NCBI GenBank assembly: GCA_963971285.1
Contig: OZ020251.1
Location: 2,790,001 to 2,854,000, forward strand
Direction of reading: 5' to 3'
Length of the DNA: 64,000 bases
From: Astropecten irregularis
Lineage: Eukaryota > Echinodermata > Asteroidea > Paxillosida > Astropectinidae
The notes under the pieces were generated by a model that saw only the letters and a list, made by a program, of their open reading frames with translations, had not been told where the DNA came from and ran no database searches. The stretch's first letter is position 1; each line of letters begins with the position of its first letter. This document shows, in pieces, positions 1 through 12,616 of this stretch. A program made the position numbers and the translations under genes.

Positions 1-169
1 GGTAGAACACCCTGGCCGCCTTGCCAATACCGCTCACTTCCTGTGTTTTCATCTTGTTGGCATCGGGATCAAATCTAAAAAGAAGACGACGGAATGAACA
101 GTCACTTGCTTGACCAACTGGAAGGTGGATTCTACGGAAGTCTGAATTGGCCATCCACACGTGTATTTT
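1..169 (-). CDS. possible internal exon of an unrecognised gene, cut by the window edge
   Basis: The minus strand is open for 56 codons from position 169 to the window edge, after a candidate acceptor AG at 170-171. The translation begins KIHVWMANSDFRR and ends GIGKAARVFY, with a balanced composition that looks protein-like. A second possible acceptor at 75-76 in the same frame would give a shorter exon. I do not recognise the family. The polypyrimidine tract ahead of 170 is mediocre, and an open frame of this length can occur by chance, so this is only a candidate. Confidence 0.3.
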
Positions 170-1900
170 CTAGGGCGACATAATTATTTAAAAAGAGGAT
201 CATTGGCATGGATGAACTTAAAGGTTTACTGTAATCAAAACTCATATGAAGTTAAATACATCTATATTGTTATAAAACTCAACCTGTCTTTGTGCTGGAA
301 AAATTGTATATAGAAAAGGGAGGTATTTTAGACCATTTAGCACCCCACTGTTTTCGCGACGAAAAACCATGCTTACGTCACATGCAGAACGCCACGCAGT
401 TTGTTGTGTGGCAAACCTATACTAGTTCTGTATGTGACGTCACTTGCTTTTGTTGCGTGGATCGGTTCCAAGAGAGATTTTTATGGGCGGGGAATACATG
501 TACTATTTCATGTTTACTTTTTGGTCAAAATTAAGCACTTACATGAAAAATAAATTGATACAGTCATTAATTATGTATTCGCAATAAGTTAAAGCACTTT
601 CATCCCTTTCCCAAATTTGATTACAGTGAATCTTTAAGCTGACAGGCGCTTAAACAGACACAGCAGTTATCACAAGTTTATAATGCAGTCAGCCGATTCA
701 ATTTTGTTTTCCTTTTTTGTCATTTTAGAAACCTTGATCAGATATTAATCAGAAATGAACTATTAACTTTAGCCGACCTTCAGATTAGAACGTATAAGTT
801 TAGCAAAAAGTATCTGATATGGGTAATAATTGATATTGGAGTGTAAGTGGGTCGAGCCGTACGGGAATACGCTACCGTGTTTGCTTGCTTGTGCAAAGTC
901 CAAAATGTCCGCCAATAATACAAATGACTAGAATGGTAAACTTGGAAACTGGAATGATTGTTATCAAACCTATTTACAGCAGCAATGAATTTTAAAAATC
1001 AGATTTGTGTATGAAGTTTGGGAAAAGTTCAAAATGTCCTGACATGATTATGCAGAACTGTTTTCTATATCAATGGCCGTGTGATAGAGTGTTCATTATC
1101 AAACTCTATCATGAATTTCCTCACAAAAAACACTGGAGTTATTAAAGTTTCTCTAAACGGGACAAATATTTGTGAGATTTATATACTTTATATCGGTGCT
1201 TACGACAAGGCGATGGTTTTAGCGCATAATATTATGTAAAACTGGTAAACGGTGTGTGAAGCCCATATCCAATGTGCAGATCTGAGACTATGCCTGAATG
1301 GACAAACAGAAAGTTGCAGTAACAGGTCCTTTTAAAATCTTGAAGTGTGTGTTTCTGTGCCTTGTGGAACTTTGTCAGTTGTTTAACATTCTCTGCTATC
1401 GTGATCCGTACATGAATAACTTGATCAAAAACTTGTAGGAAACTGTGACACAACAACTAAGATCAAGATATCTAAGGCATTATGTACCGGTAATAAGATA
1501 TCGCAAGTGGATGCACAACTCACCTTACATGGAGAATGGAGTCTTCGGTACAAACCGCTCTGCTCATGTACAGATTGTATTTTGCCAGACACCAAACTGC
1601 AGTAGACCCGATTGCATGTCGAGAGGTGCAAGTGAACCTGACCGTCGAAGCCTACGGCTGTTGCATGGCGGATTATCACTAGTCAGGTACAGAACAGTGA
1701 ATTCAGTCTGGCTCCCTGACTCTCACAACCTCGGCAGACCCGTGTAAGACGTAGAATTACTTTTAGGTCGTTAAGTTGTTTTGGCTTACATCCAGTGGTA
1801 TAAAACTATTGGAAGAACTTCGTGAATAATTACTATAGTGCTCGCACTTGTTGATCAGCCTCTTACAAAGCCGTAGAGGACCTCTTTAAAGGGGCCGGGG
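170..1900. other. non-coding stretch, nothing recognised
   Basis: The short open frames here overlap on both strands and show no domain or splice structure. I see no repeat family member, tRNA-like box or tandem repeat in this stretch. Confidence 0.5.
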
Positions 1901-2392
1901 CTATAGGATGCACCACACTAAATAGCTCAAAAATCAATGCGCCGAGCTGATTATCATAATGTGTGTACCCTCAAATGTTTTTTAAATATGCAATTTGGGG
2001 GGTCGTGCAATTAATATATTGTGTAATTTTGACTGGTTATGACAACCTGGGGGTTCAGTGCTTCGGCCTGTTGTGGAGACTTGAGATATTTTGGTTTAAA
2101 ATCCGGTCCTACATTGTCTTGAACGTGGAGGGTTGCTTCATGAAAACTCGTAGCAAGTCGGTTACGGAATAAGGACAATTCGGGGGTGTTTTTTTCTTGG
2201 GGCAATTAGCAAAAAATCAATCGGTTACCCATCCAAAAATTGAAAAGAATTGGGTAGATGAGAGTTCACACTATCATTTACACTATTGCACCAACAACTG
2301 AGAAACTTCTGGATGGTGATTTTTGAACTGTGAAGTTGAGGGATTTTACACTAAGGTCAATGGGAGTTTATTTAGTGTGGTGCACCCTATAG
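1901..2392. mobile_element. MITE, about 490 bp, GATGCACCACAC-type ends
   Basis: The left end GGATGCACCACACTAAATA is matched in reverse complement by the right end TATTTAGTGTGGTGCACC. Both ends are flanked by CTATAG, which may include the target duplication. There is no coding capacity. This is a non-autonomous DNA transposon of unknown superfamily. Confidence 0.6.
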
Positions 2393-2609
2393 GTCACAAG
2401 ATGGCGGCGCATTGGTAGCCATTTTGTGATAGCGCCACCAGTCTGTTGTGAGAGGCGAGAACGAAAAGACGCTGTATAAGACCAAGTTTCTCATCAGATT
2501 TTGTTAATTATTTCCTAAAAACATCAGTCCTGATACGCATAAAACCTTATATTACGCAACTTACATTGTCTTTTCTACACCCTACGAGTTTTGTTTAGAC
2601 GAAGGTGGC

Positions 2610-2830
2610 CCAACTTTTAACCCCATTAGACCCAAAATTGTAACCCTAGCCGGCCGAAATTCCAACCCAATCCCCTAAATTGTAACCCTAGTCCCCCAAA
2701 TTCAATCCTATCACCAGTTTTAAACCCTAAATCGCTCTGATTCCAACCCTAACCCCAGCCAGGCCCCCAAACCTAGACCCAACCCTAGCAAGCCCCGCCC
2801 ACATGATGACAACCCTAATCGCCTCTTTCT
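2610..2830. repeat. degenerate AACCCTA-rich low-complexity tract
   Basis: About 200 bases contain many short AACCC or AACCCTA words separated by irregular C-rich and A-rich spacers. The words are not in a regular 6-bp register, so this is a decayed simple repeat and not a telomere. A run of 17-18 C follows at about 2974-2990. Confidence 0.5.
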
Positions 2831-3747
2831 CACTTTTCAGAGGGGAAATTATTATTTTCAAGGACAGTGAAATTTGGTGAAATGTAATATGCATTGATTA
2901 ATCCCATAAAAGTTCATCATTATGTCTCAATATGGATACTGGGGCAGAAATGTTCAACGGAATAGCCGAAACGCCCCCCCCCCCCCCCCACAACCAAACA
3001 GGCCAACCTTGACCTTACACCACTTTTCCATGTGAAATGACACCCTCGCCTTGATTAATTAAACTATCTGTAATGGCCTGAACATCATTGCATCCTAAAA
3101 TAGCCATAAGATCACTTTGTGGGGAAATAATATGTGGATTCAGAGCCCGACTTTCCATGGGATGTACACAGGATTATAAGGGAGAATGTGCACGTTTGTA
3201 TGGCCACCACGGGTCAACGACCTAACACATTAAGCCGTGCCGTAGAAAAACGCAATAATATTTTTCAATTTTGTTTTCACATATGAGCTCAGTGTCATAA
3301 ACTCTACACTTTGAGCCTAATTGGACAACCAATTAAAAAAGTTTACCCCCCTTATAGCCGTAGAGGGTAAAGGGCGCCCTCACTTCACAACTGGTAGAGG
3401 GCGCTACAAATAATATTACAATTAAATTGCCAAGGCTTGTAACAGCTCATCGTCACACCTCAAACTCGTGCGGGAACCTGCATAATGATGGGCCCTAGAT
3501 TTTACCTGAAAAATAATAGATATTTATTAAATTGCGTAATGATCTACATACCATAGCCTTACTCAAGGATCTTGTGATTTAAAGATTATCGTGAACGCAA
3601 ACATAGATTAGGTCTACAGCAATATAGTAACAAACCTTGATGTGTCAATGGTTAAAATGAAAATATTTTCCCTCTTCAGATTTGTCCATGTTCTGTTGGC
3701 GTAAGGCCGGAATCAGCCCTCTTATGTTACGACTGTTACGATTTATC
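2831..3747. other. non-coding stretch
   Basis: Apart from a poly-C run at about 2974-2990, I see no gene, repeat family or RNA signature here. Confidence 0.45.
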
Positions 3748-3870
3748 AAAAGGTGGGCACCGTTATAGGATTTGGAATTTCACAGATAACTGTTACTCTA
3801 TCTTTCTTGATATTTTTGCCCATGAATCTGTATTTCATTGACCAAACCAAAGTATGATACTACCTTTAAG
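3748..3870. mobile_element. truncated copy of the TTAA-type MITE family (GGTAGTATCATACTTTGG ends)
   Basis: The segment matches the right third of the family seen complete at 13107-13463 and 45001-45365: the GTGGGCACCGT block, then the TGCCCATGAATCTGTATTTC block, then the end ACCAAAGTATGATACTACCT followed by TTAA. The left part is missing. Confidence 0.75.
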
Positions 3871-4121
3871 GATCACGTAGATGTTAGGCATAACTCGACC
3901 CCGTCCATGAACATAACACATGACTGACTCACTAGACAAAACGTACGTATAGGCCTAGTATTGAGTTAACCCAGCACAGTATGCCACCGCCTACACATAC
4001 GCACCATGACATCTGTAAATAAATACTACATCGAGTCTCTCTTACTTTGCCATTTGAATCACATCGGTAGAAGCTAAATTAATCAGTAGGCCTACCCATT
4101 ATCAGGAATGAATGTTCTCAT

Positions 4122-4354
4122 AGGGCCTTTTTTTTTAATACGAAATGAGGCATGAGGCTAGGCTTGGGATTTATTTTGTTACTGCCATTAATTGTGTCCT
4201 GAATGAAATGAAGGGCTTGAGATACATGGCGAAGCTGGAGCCTTTCTTCGGCTTCGTCGTGTGGCCTTAACCCTTGTTTTCGTTTTGTGGGCCTCAAATG
4301 GCGGTAGCGAAATAAGTACCGAGCCTAGTCTCAAGCCAGGTTTCGTAAAGGCCC
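4122..4354. mobile_element. MITE, GAGGCTAGGCTTGGGA family, copy 1
   Basis: The left end GGGCCTTT...ACGAAATGAGG is matched inverted by TTTCGTAAAGGCCC at the right end. The interior carries the words GAAATGAAGGGCTTGAGATAC and ATGGCGGTAG, which recur at 4553, 10390 and 15814. It has no coding capacity. A trace of this family was easy to misread as an ORF because the ends are G+C rich. Confidence 0.7.
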
Positions 4355-4552
4355 ATAATCAATTTATATACGCACTGACGTCATCGTGCCCCCATCTTTG
4401 AGGCAAAAAGGTGACGAAACGACAACAGTATAGCTATGTATTATGTCCACGTGGCAGGCGAAATGAACCGCCCTTTGTACCTCTGAATGAGGGCGCCCTA
4501 CACAAATGACGTCACATATGAATGAGTTAAGTTGTAAGTAAGTAAAGTAACA

Positions 4553-4725
4553 GCCTTAACGAAACCAAACTTGGGGCTTGGGACTTATTTCACTACCGCC
4601 ACTTTGAGACCCACAAAACGAAACGAAGGGAGTATTGCAAGCCCTAATCGTTTAATTTAGGACACAAAATGGCGGTAGCAAAATAAATCCAAAGCCTAGC
4701 CTCCAGCCTTTTTTCGTAAAGACCC
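4553..4725. mobile_element. MITE, GAGGCTAGGCTTGGGA family, internally deleted copy 2
   Basis: This is a shorter relative of the 4122-4354 element. It has GCTTGGGACTTATTTC at the left, ATGGCGGTAGCAAAATAAAT at the right and the end TTCGTAAAGACCC. The centre is rearranged. Confidence 0.6.
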
Positions 4726-5153
4726 TTAGTATCACAATATTGGAGACGATCCCTGTGCACGTCAAATGTGAAATATCCAATGAGAGTGAAATATTCTTCT
4801 CAGATATCAACAAAGCATTATCTACACCATGACCAAAGCTGGACTGCATACCATACTTGACAGGATAAGTTATGAACGTGTCTGGTGAAAAGCATTCCCA
4901 AGATAACAAGCAAATCCTATTGAAAACAGAAGCCTTTTCATTCCTGCTTTTATTCCACCTCGTTAATTTACTGCTTTCCATAATAATGTGTGTTTATAGG
5001 ATGGTGTTACGTTGCATGTATCGCCTTTTAAAGAGACCAAACGTAGGTCCATCTGTGTGTAATGACGAATGCTGTGCTTTTATGGTGGCATTTCGGGCGC
5101 AACTTTTCTAAGAACCAAATTTCGTGTGCTTTGACAATGCATCCTTGGCTTAA

Positions 5154-5522
5154 AGGGATGGTACAGAACTGGTGTTTGCGACAAAACCGTTGCTGTCAGT
5201 GAAAGCACATTATGTAATCCATCATATACCTTAACTGACAAACCTGTAGAAGTTTTAGGTCAATCAGCCATCTGGGTCACGAGAAAATAGTCAAAACCCG
5301 TGTACGGAGAACTGTACACATTTCAACGAATGAATAAAACGCTTCGAAGCGATTTATTCCAATCGGAAAATAGTTTCATTTATTTCTCAACGAATATGGC
5401 ATTTCAGTCAAAAACATTTCATGGGATGTTTTATCCTATCATCACCATTATACTGTGTAAGTTTTATGTGAATCTGTGATTATGAAGTGTATTTTGTCTT
5501 ACCAATTCTGTATACCCTCCCT
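5154..5522. mobile_element. Kolobok-like MITE with TTAA target duplication
   Basis: TTAA at 5150-5153 and 5523-5526 bracket the element. The ends are AGGGATGGTACAGAACTGGT and the inverse of ACCAATTCTGTATACCCTCCCT. A TTAA duplication with AGGG ends is known for Kolobok elements (also seen with piggyBac), so assignment is by rule and not by transposase. Fragments of the same family lie at about 17630-17785 and 46860-47013. Confidence 0.7.
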
Positions 5523-6096
5523 TTAAGTAAAGGAAACAATACTACACCCACATTTTTCACGATGCACAGAGATACAACGCCTCGTATTAGAAGTGGGCGT
5601 GTATTTAGTGAACGTGTAATGTAAACATGGTAAATGCACTATAGGTTATATACCTTGACCAGCAATAAATAGAAATCGTCTATTTGCTGCAACGTGGGAT
5701 ATGACATTGCATTAAATATCAGTTCATTTTTATTACTGACTATTAGAACATCTTTAATTAGAAACGAAAGAAGCGGCATTAACCCCCAAAAATCTTGGTG
5801 TTTGGTAATAACTGGCACAACGTACCATCACAAATTATACTGTGTTTATTTCAGGTCGTCCGTACTTTATGGCAGGGGTGTTGTATATACATAGCTATAT
5901 CATCCACTAACAATACTATACGTTTATTTATTTAGGTCATCGTACCTCTTAGCTGGAACCTTGTTGAGAGCTGACCTTCACCACCAGCCTTCACGTGGCG
6001 TCCAAGGCCTATATGATATGAGCTCCGGGAACGTCGCGCGCTATTTGGTGTCCCTAGTCTTACCCAGCTTTCTATAGTAAAGTTACAGGATTTTAT

Positions 6097-6290
6097 GGGC
6101 GTTTACGGCGTTCAGGCTCCGGCTTCATTTTGTGAATCCATTCTGAAATAACTGGTATCAAAATAGAGGCTTTTGGCCGCGGTGCGGAACTGTGAAGACA
6201 GAGCTTTAGCTTCAATGAAAAAAACCACAACCTATATTTTTAGCATATGGATGTCAGAGCTGGAGCCTGAGCCTCCGTTTCTTAAACGCT
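6097..6290. mobile_element. MITE, GGCTCC-hexamer-end family, copy 1
   Basis: This family has ends built from repeats of GGCTCC/GGCTCA and an interior with the words GGTATCAAAATAGAGGCTTT and TTCAGCATATGGATG. This copy runs from TTCAGGCTCCGGCTTC to GGAGCCTGAGCCTCCGTTTC. About eight copies lie in the window, each roughly 200-240 bp, all non-coding. Confidence 0.75.
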
Positions 6291-7670
6291 TTCTGAACTA
6301 AACAGAAAGAGTCGTCGGGTGCCTGTCTGTTTTCTGTCCACAAACCTGACAAATAGGCCGGCTTGATGGTGCCCATCAAAAAACATTTGAACAATTTTGT
6401 TTTCGCTGTGAAACTTAATATTTCATCGCAGTCCGAATACGGGTATTGTTTTTTTTTTCATTTCCCCTTTTTTGTTTCACATCACTGTACCCAACGAGGA
6501 AACAAAAGTAAATAAATATATGAAGTGAAGGTTAAGGAGCAAATAAATACGAGATTGTGTTCCAGACGAATGATTTTAATGTGTTTCATGCTAAAGAGAA
6601 AACACTATGCACTGTGTATGTGGGGTTTTGTTGGCATACAAACCAATTACAGACATGGAGGAGGGCGTGGTCGTGGGAGCAGAATACGTGTGTAGTTAAT
6701 GTAACACTGTGTAGGAACAAAATGCTATAAAATACTGATTATGCCAAGGTTAACACAGCATTAAACTTTGACTGAAATAGAATCTGCCAATTGATGCCAT
6801 GACAGAAAACATTCTTTGGAAATAAACAATTTATTTTGGGGCAAAAATACAAATTTTCCACATCAAAAATCGTGCGTATATTTGCTTGTGTTGGTGGTTA
6901 TATATTTTTACAGTACCGTACCAGCTTGTAACGGTGTACGGTGTTTGCAGAATAAACGAACCACTCACTATTTATTCAAATGAGTCACGAGACCATGAAA
7001 CAGGCGTTTCTATTGGTTGACTCGAGTGATGACGTCACAAAGACCACACGTACAGCGAGCAATTGCAACATAATGTGTGCCAAAGTTCAAGTCCAACGAC
7101 ATCTTTAATCAAACCTTCCATCACAATATGTTAATCAGTAATTTGCTGTACAAGCCATTAAAAAAAAAGAAATTTACCTTTGGATTCAAATAATTATTAA
7201 CCATTCCTGGACCCAGCCTTCCTGTATGGGGCCAAGGGTCTGATTGTTTTGACAACTCCTATGGCAACAAGATATTATAGTACCACGACAGGATTACCGC
7301 CCCCATAGCAGCCGACTCACAGCCATATTTCTCCGCACTCGTATTCCGACCGGCAGCTGCAGTGCATAGTGTAAAGTGGCAACTTGCCTTATCACTGGCC
7401 ATACTCTGTGGGTTAGCATACCGAGCGAGCAACACCGTGAATCGAGCAAGGCTTCGTCAGCGGATCGCACTGAATATAATTTCAATTTCTCCGGTAAGTA
7501 AATCGAAATTTACACACAAAAAACATAGATTGTTTTCAGGGATGTTTGGGTTGTTACCTATGAACAAAAATATAATTGTAAATATACAAGTGATTATTGT
7601 TATTAACGAGTATTTTGATATGGATCCTAACTGCCAAACGAACAAAGATAATTGACTATTGGAACCACTA
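6291..7670. other. non-coding stretch
   Basis: I see short overlapping open frames only. The block 7294-7500 is slightly G+C richer but shows no splice-compatible coding pattern and no recognised repeat. Confidence 0.4.
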
Positions 7671-7671
7671 A

Positions 7672-7825
7672 CGTATAGCTCTGTTGGTGGAGCGCCGTTA
7701 CGGTATTCAGGAGGTCGCCGGTTTGAATCCTGCTCCGGTCAATTTGTCTTTGTTCACTTTTCAATGACTTTAAATTCAGTCAGTTTCCCTTGTGGTTATT
7801 TGATGACTATAGTCTGTATTTTGGT
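7672..7825 (+). repeat. tRNA-derived SINE
   Basis: An A-box-like TAGCTCTGTTGGTGG is followed about 35 bases later by a B-box-like GGTTTGAATCC, the internal RNA polymerase III promoter layout of a tRNA. The cloverleaf is imperfect and no acceptor stem closes, so it is not a functional tRNA. The tail word CCTTGTGGTTATTTGATGA recurs in the copy at about 40590-40700. Confidence 0.6.
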
Positions 7826-8082
7826 AGAGAACGGAGCTTTGGTTCTGCCAAAAAATCAGAAGAAGAATTGGAGCCAGATATTAACGGTGACGTTGAAAAT
7901 GATACCAGCAAACTGATCTACATAAATCCCAAATAAATAAACGGTCTGTGAACATATGCTACACGGCAGGTTGTAGGCCTATTTAATTATATGTCTAGTT
8001 CTATCTACATTGTATTTCACTATAATATACAGCCTGAAAATAACATGAGTTGTATTTGCTCCAGTCTGCAATGACCACTTAA

Positions 8083-8433
8083 AGGTTGTATCATTCTTTG
8101 GTAAGAAACCAAAACAGAAATGTTCACAGATTTACCTATAACTTACAGCGTATGAAGATGGTTGTTGACGAAACATACCGCTAAAATTTTTCCACCTGAA
8201 ATGGTGTATTTATCCAGACATTAGTCAAACAAACGACCGAAAATATTTTTGATCTTTTAAAAGATAAAAGAGAAAAGACTTAAGAAATACTGTGTCTGTT
8301 TTTCACTATTTTCCCAAAAAGTTGGTACCGTATGGGACTGAAATTTTCACAGATGACTGTTACTGCATCTGTCTTGATATTTGCGCCCTTGAATCTGTAT
8401 TTCCTTGATAAAAACCAAAGTATTATATTACCT
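8083..8433. mobile_element. TTAA-type MITE (GGTAGTATCATACTTTGG ends)
   Basis: TTAA at 8079-8082 and 8434-8437 flank the element. The left end is AGGTTGTATCATTCTTTGGT and the right end ACCAAAGTATTATATTACCT. A central palindrome TTTTGATCTTTTAAAAGAT marks the family. It is non-coding. Confidence 0.8.
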
Positions 8434-8439
8434 TTAAAA

Positions 8440-9588
8440 TTGCATGCTCCAAAAAATGTTTTCAAGCTAGTGACAAAAGATGCTTCAACACAATGGGATT
8501 CAATTGCCCTTGAATGCCCTTGAACTCAGATATCACATTGCAATTGTGTTTATGTATAACTGAGTTGTCTGTTTGAAAACCATGTTCAGAATCACGTGTA
8601 GAGATTCAAAGCATAACTCATGCACTTAATTGGGTTAAGTTGGATGTCAGACGCAAGATGGTACCTGTCGAGTATTATTCGAGGGGATAGGTTAATTTAA
8701 ATACGATGCTGCACTAACATGATGTTGGGGTCAAGGTGCCAAGAAGTTGTATCAATAATCTTCGCATCAGACGTACAGTTTAGAAGCATAAGAAAAAAGG
8801 AATTTCACACGATATAATTGTGAAATGACTCCAAGCATTTAATAAATTTTAGGTCATTACATTGGCTGATCAAGCAGTTTACAGCAGTTTTATATTACTT
8901 GTATTGATTGCTTATTATGTATTACATGTATGTACATTTTAACAACTTGTCGAAGATTTAAACATTGTGAATCGTTTGTTCAGTGTTTGAAATCTTTACG
9001 TCTGTATTTCCAGAATTCACAACTTAGATTCTTTGCAAATTTCCCGCCCGTTTATAATCTCTAAAAGACTATAAAACCCCACAAAACAGGTTGAAGTTAT
9101 TTCAAATCCCAAACTGAACTAGCCTTGTCAATTCTACTACAATATTCCCAGCAGGAAGAAGTTACCCTTTCGAATTTATTGAAATCAAACAATTTGTAGC
9201 GAGTTGTTTTCATATTGTCGCAACTTCACTGTTGTTACATCCGTCTGTGACGGTAGAATAATATTATTGGTGACGTGCCAACATCCTATAATTATACCAC
9301 TGGATAAATATAGCTCATTCCACAAGTGATGACTGGGGTCCTCTTATTACATTTGTAGGTCAATTATGTGTAAATGTCATTCTAAAACATACATAGCGTG
9401 CGACTTATGACTGCATGAAAAGTAAATTTGCTTTAGTCCTCGTGAAAAGAGGTTTCCTGATTTCTTTGATGAACGATGGGCAATGAAAATTCAAACGCAA
9501 TGCCGTGTGGTAATTAATGGTGTTGCATGTTTTGCACAAGTTATAGGCTTATTTGAATTAAAGGACCAACTGTTTTATTTATTTATTT
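8440..9588. other. non-coding stretch
   Basis: This is A+T-rich sequence with no gene, RNA or repeat family that I recognise. Confidence 0.4.
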
Positions 9589-9589
9589 C

Positions 9590-9844
9590 TGGTAAGGATT
9601 CCTCAAAAGCGCTCTAGGCACTGTAGCTCGAAAGCCTGATGAAACCTCTTTATGCATGGAAAGATGATGAGAAGAAGATACAGTTTTAGAGGTGGGAGGA
9701 AAGCCCCAGAGTAATATTCTGGGTGAAACCCACAGAATCAGGTAGGGACTGAAAACCCAATTCACTTGTGGACTGAGCCGGACTTGAACCCGGTCCGTCA
9801 GACGTGAAAGGCGAGGAAAGAACAGCTACGCCAACTTGACTCCC
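9590..9844 (-). repeat. tRNA-derived SINE, full-length-like
   Basis: On the minus strand the head carries an A-box-like TTGGCGTAGCTG (about 9830) and a B-box-like GGGTTCAAGTCC (about 9785). The body contains GATACAGTTTTAGAGGTGGG and CTGGGTGAAACCCACAGAATC on the plus strand. The same head and body recur at 15130-15352 at high identity, which defines the family. Confidence 0.75.
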
Positions 9845-10389
9845 TTTGCCAAATTATACAAAATGTTTCACATAGGCTGGTCTAAAATAATTATATAAGA
9901 TAGGTTTTCTTCTTCTTCTTCTTTTGCATCCTTTTTAAGTTGTCATTGACGTGTTTATAACAGCGTAATTGATCTTTTAAATCACAAATCAAATGAACTA
10001 TAGGAAAGACGAATTAACACTGTAGGAGTTTGAGGTAAAGTTTTAAGTCAAGGGACTGTGAAAGTCTATGCCACGCCTATATTAAACACACACATGTAGT
10101 TCCATGCTGCTGATGAGACAGCCAGCTTGGCATGGGCATCCTTGTATTATATACCAGTATATGATATTGTTCTGTTTATATTACGACTGTACTATGGATG
10201 TCATTAAAGTGTACACCTCCTATTAAACGTATAGAATATTTCCTTGAAATGGGCCTATACAATATTCAGAAAGTCGAAAGTGGATAAAAGACGATAACAA
10301 ATGATGTGAAAATTGGAAATTGAAGGAGATCATGGAACGCATTCTTATCACATAGGTTTAATCTACTAAGATTATATAATTGACCTTCA

Positions 10390-10749
10390 TGAATTTAGGC
10401 TTGAGGCTAGGCTTGGGATTCAATTTGCTATTGTCATTTAGCGTCCTTATTAAAAGAAGGGCTTGAGACATGGCGAAGCTGGAGCCTTTCTTCGGCTTTG
10501 TCATGTGGCCGAACCCCTTTATTTCGCTTTTGAGCCTCAAATGTCGGTAGTGAAAGTCCCAAACCTGGCTAGCCTCAAGCCAAGGCTGGATTTCACAAAG
10601 CTCTAAGATTAATCTTAAGATGAGTTGTTAAGTATCACCATAGTGATTTGTATTGTGACATCACATGTTGCTTAGCAATTAAGATGAATTAACACTTAAG
10701 ATCAATCTTAGTGATTCGTGAAATCGGCCCCTGGCTCTCGTAAAGGCCC
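10390..10749. mobile_element. MITE, GAGGCTAGGCTTGGGA family, copy 3, with a nested insertion
   Basis: The element opens with TTGAGGCTAGGCTTGGGATT and closes with CTCGTAAAGGCCC. Its right end is split by another MITE at 10585-10731, so the nested element is the younger insertion. Confidence 0.65.
10585..10731. mobile_element. MITE, AAGATTAATCTTAAG family, nested
   Basis: The left end GATTTCACAAAGCTCTAAGA is matched inverted by TCTTAGTGATTCGTGAAATC. The family recurs in two adjacent copies at 43519-43690 and 43691-43830. Here it sits inside the terminal repeat of a different MITE. Confidence 0.7.
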
Positions 10750-12477
10750 ATATATCATTATGAAACACATGACGTCATTTTGGGTTGGGCGACCCCGGCA
10801 AAAAATCGTAAGAAAGTTAAAACCAGGCTCGTTCTTAATATTATTGGTCCTTCAAATTCTCACTTGCATTTACATCATTTAATTATCGTTTTTGCCTCCA
10901 AAACTAGCTTTTGTTTGTTCCATTTGTTGTACATTTCTTCTTTGCCTTTCTTTTGGACCTGCTTGGTGTTATGAGCATTGGTTCCACACCCTTAGTAATA
11001 ATATTCATAATTATTCTTAGAAAACATGCATCATTTTGAAACCATGGAACTTGCAGCATTCTTTTCCCAAACCAATATTTCTATTAATTGTTAAGAACTG
11101 CTTTGTGCGTGTTTCAAGGGCGTTGGTCGTGGACTTCGCACATTGCGCATGGATATCACTGGTCGTTATCATCCGTACAACGGTCCGATGTGGTTAATAT
11201 TAAGTTAATATTCAACGAAACGTTCACAAAAAGTACCACGTTAATGGGCAAAACCTTTGAGGGAATAAAATGAGGAATTGAACAAGGGTCAGTTTTGATG
11301 GATGTCCCAATTAAACGACTGATTAACGTGTAAGAGCGATCGGGAGTGGCGTTCTCAAAACTGAAATGAACATGAGTCATTATATTTGAACACATTGCAT
11401 CATGCATATGATTTCGTTTCCATAGGAGCGATATTTCAGCGCCAAACTTTACCGGAAGCTTTTAAAGCCAGCGTACAGGATTTGCAACGCCGCCAAAATA
11501 AATTAATGACTTTGAGACAGACAATGGACTCAACAGTTCGTAAACAGTGCAAACAATCACCATGGGAAATCTTGGTTCATCAGATGCTGGGTTTTCAAAG
11601 AAAACGAAATTTAGTGGGGGTTTTTTTTCAACAAGATCGTTCGTCCGAACGATTTAGCAGCATTTCGAAAGCGTAGTGTAACCGTTAAGGATTAGGAGGG
11701 GGCAAGATTATTTCGGCCGTATTTCTGCTATCCAGATGAACAAAGCCTAAAAAGGTACATGAAACAACGTCTGTAAGGAAGTTTAAGACCTTCACTTTAA
11801 GTACCAAATTCAGCCAAAACGCACATCTTTGCAAATCCTATATGCTCTCTTTAAGCTTGATCTATAAAACAGAAATGCAGCCTTAGCGCGCATTAGACGC
11901 CATCTCAGCCTCATAAGAGCACTGCATATACTCCTTGGTAAATTGACATTTTAATTGGCTTATAACGTGAACGTTTTGACCCTTGAACCTTCATTTCTTT
12001 CTGATTTCATTTCTCACTATTTCTGTTGACTATTTGATTATTTGTTTCTTGACCTTTGTGACTGTGGCGCAAATGAGCCAAAGTCAATGCGTCACTTTGA
12101 AAATAGGGTATTATTTCCAAATCTCGGGCCAGTGATACTAATATTTGGTTAGGGTATAGCTGGTCGGAGCACCGCCGGAACTTTAGTGAGCAGCGGGAGG
12201 GTCAAGTGCCAGGGGTCACTCTCATATACTGTTCTCTGTTCACAGGTATTTCATGGAGGTGTCTTGGCATTTTAAGTGATATGTAAGATTTTAAGCTGTC
12301 AGAATCCGTGCGTAAATCTCCGAAGTAAAACAAGCCAGTGCATGGTAATTTACTGATTTATGGTACAACAAATTCGGTAACTGCTTATGTGACGTCACGG
12401 GCGCCCCTGACCAATCAGAAAACAGTCTGCCATAATGAGCGATCTCTTATTAGTATTATTTTGGCACTTCTGTGTTT
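10750..12477. other. non-coding stretch
   Basis: An open frame of 96 codons at 11386-11676 has no recognisable motif and no supporting splice sites, so I do not call it a gene. Nothing else in the stretch stands out. Confidence 0.4.
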
Positions 12478-12616
12478 GATTTCACGAAACACTACGATCG
12501 ATCGTAACTCGAGTTTACGAAGGATAACCCATCGTATCCTACTTATCCTACGTAGGGTTTCAATGCATCACAAGTCCTACGATTATAGTAAGTTACGATG
12601 AGTTTGGTGAAATCGA
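12478..12616. mobile_element. MITE, CTACGATCGATCGTAAC family
   Basis: The ends GATTTCACGAAACACTACGA and TTACGATGAGTTTGGTGAAATC form an inverted pair, with the CGAAGGATAACCCATCGTAT block inside. Related copies lie at about 22195-22297, 35905-36066, 54995-55123 and 55124-55293. Confidence 0.65.

Noticed and set aside
2610..2830. telomere-like AACCCTA words
   Set aside because: The words are irregularly spaced and interrupted; vertebrate-type TTAGGG repeats would be in a strict 6-bp register.
7672..7745. functional tRNA gene
   Set aside because: A and B boxes are present but the acceptor stem does not close and the sequence continues into a SINE-type tail.
11386..11676. 96-codon open frame
   Set aside because: No recognisable motif, no splice partners, and no composition bias that sets it apart from its surroundings.
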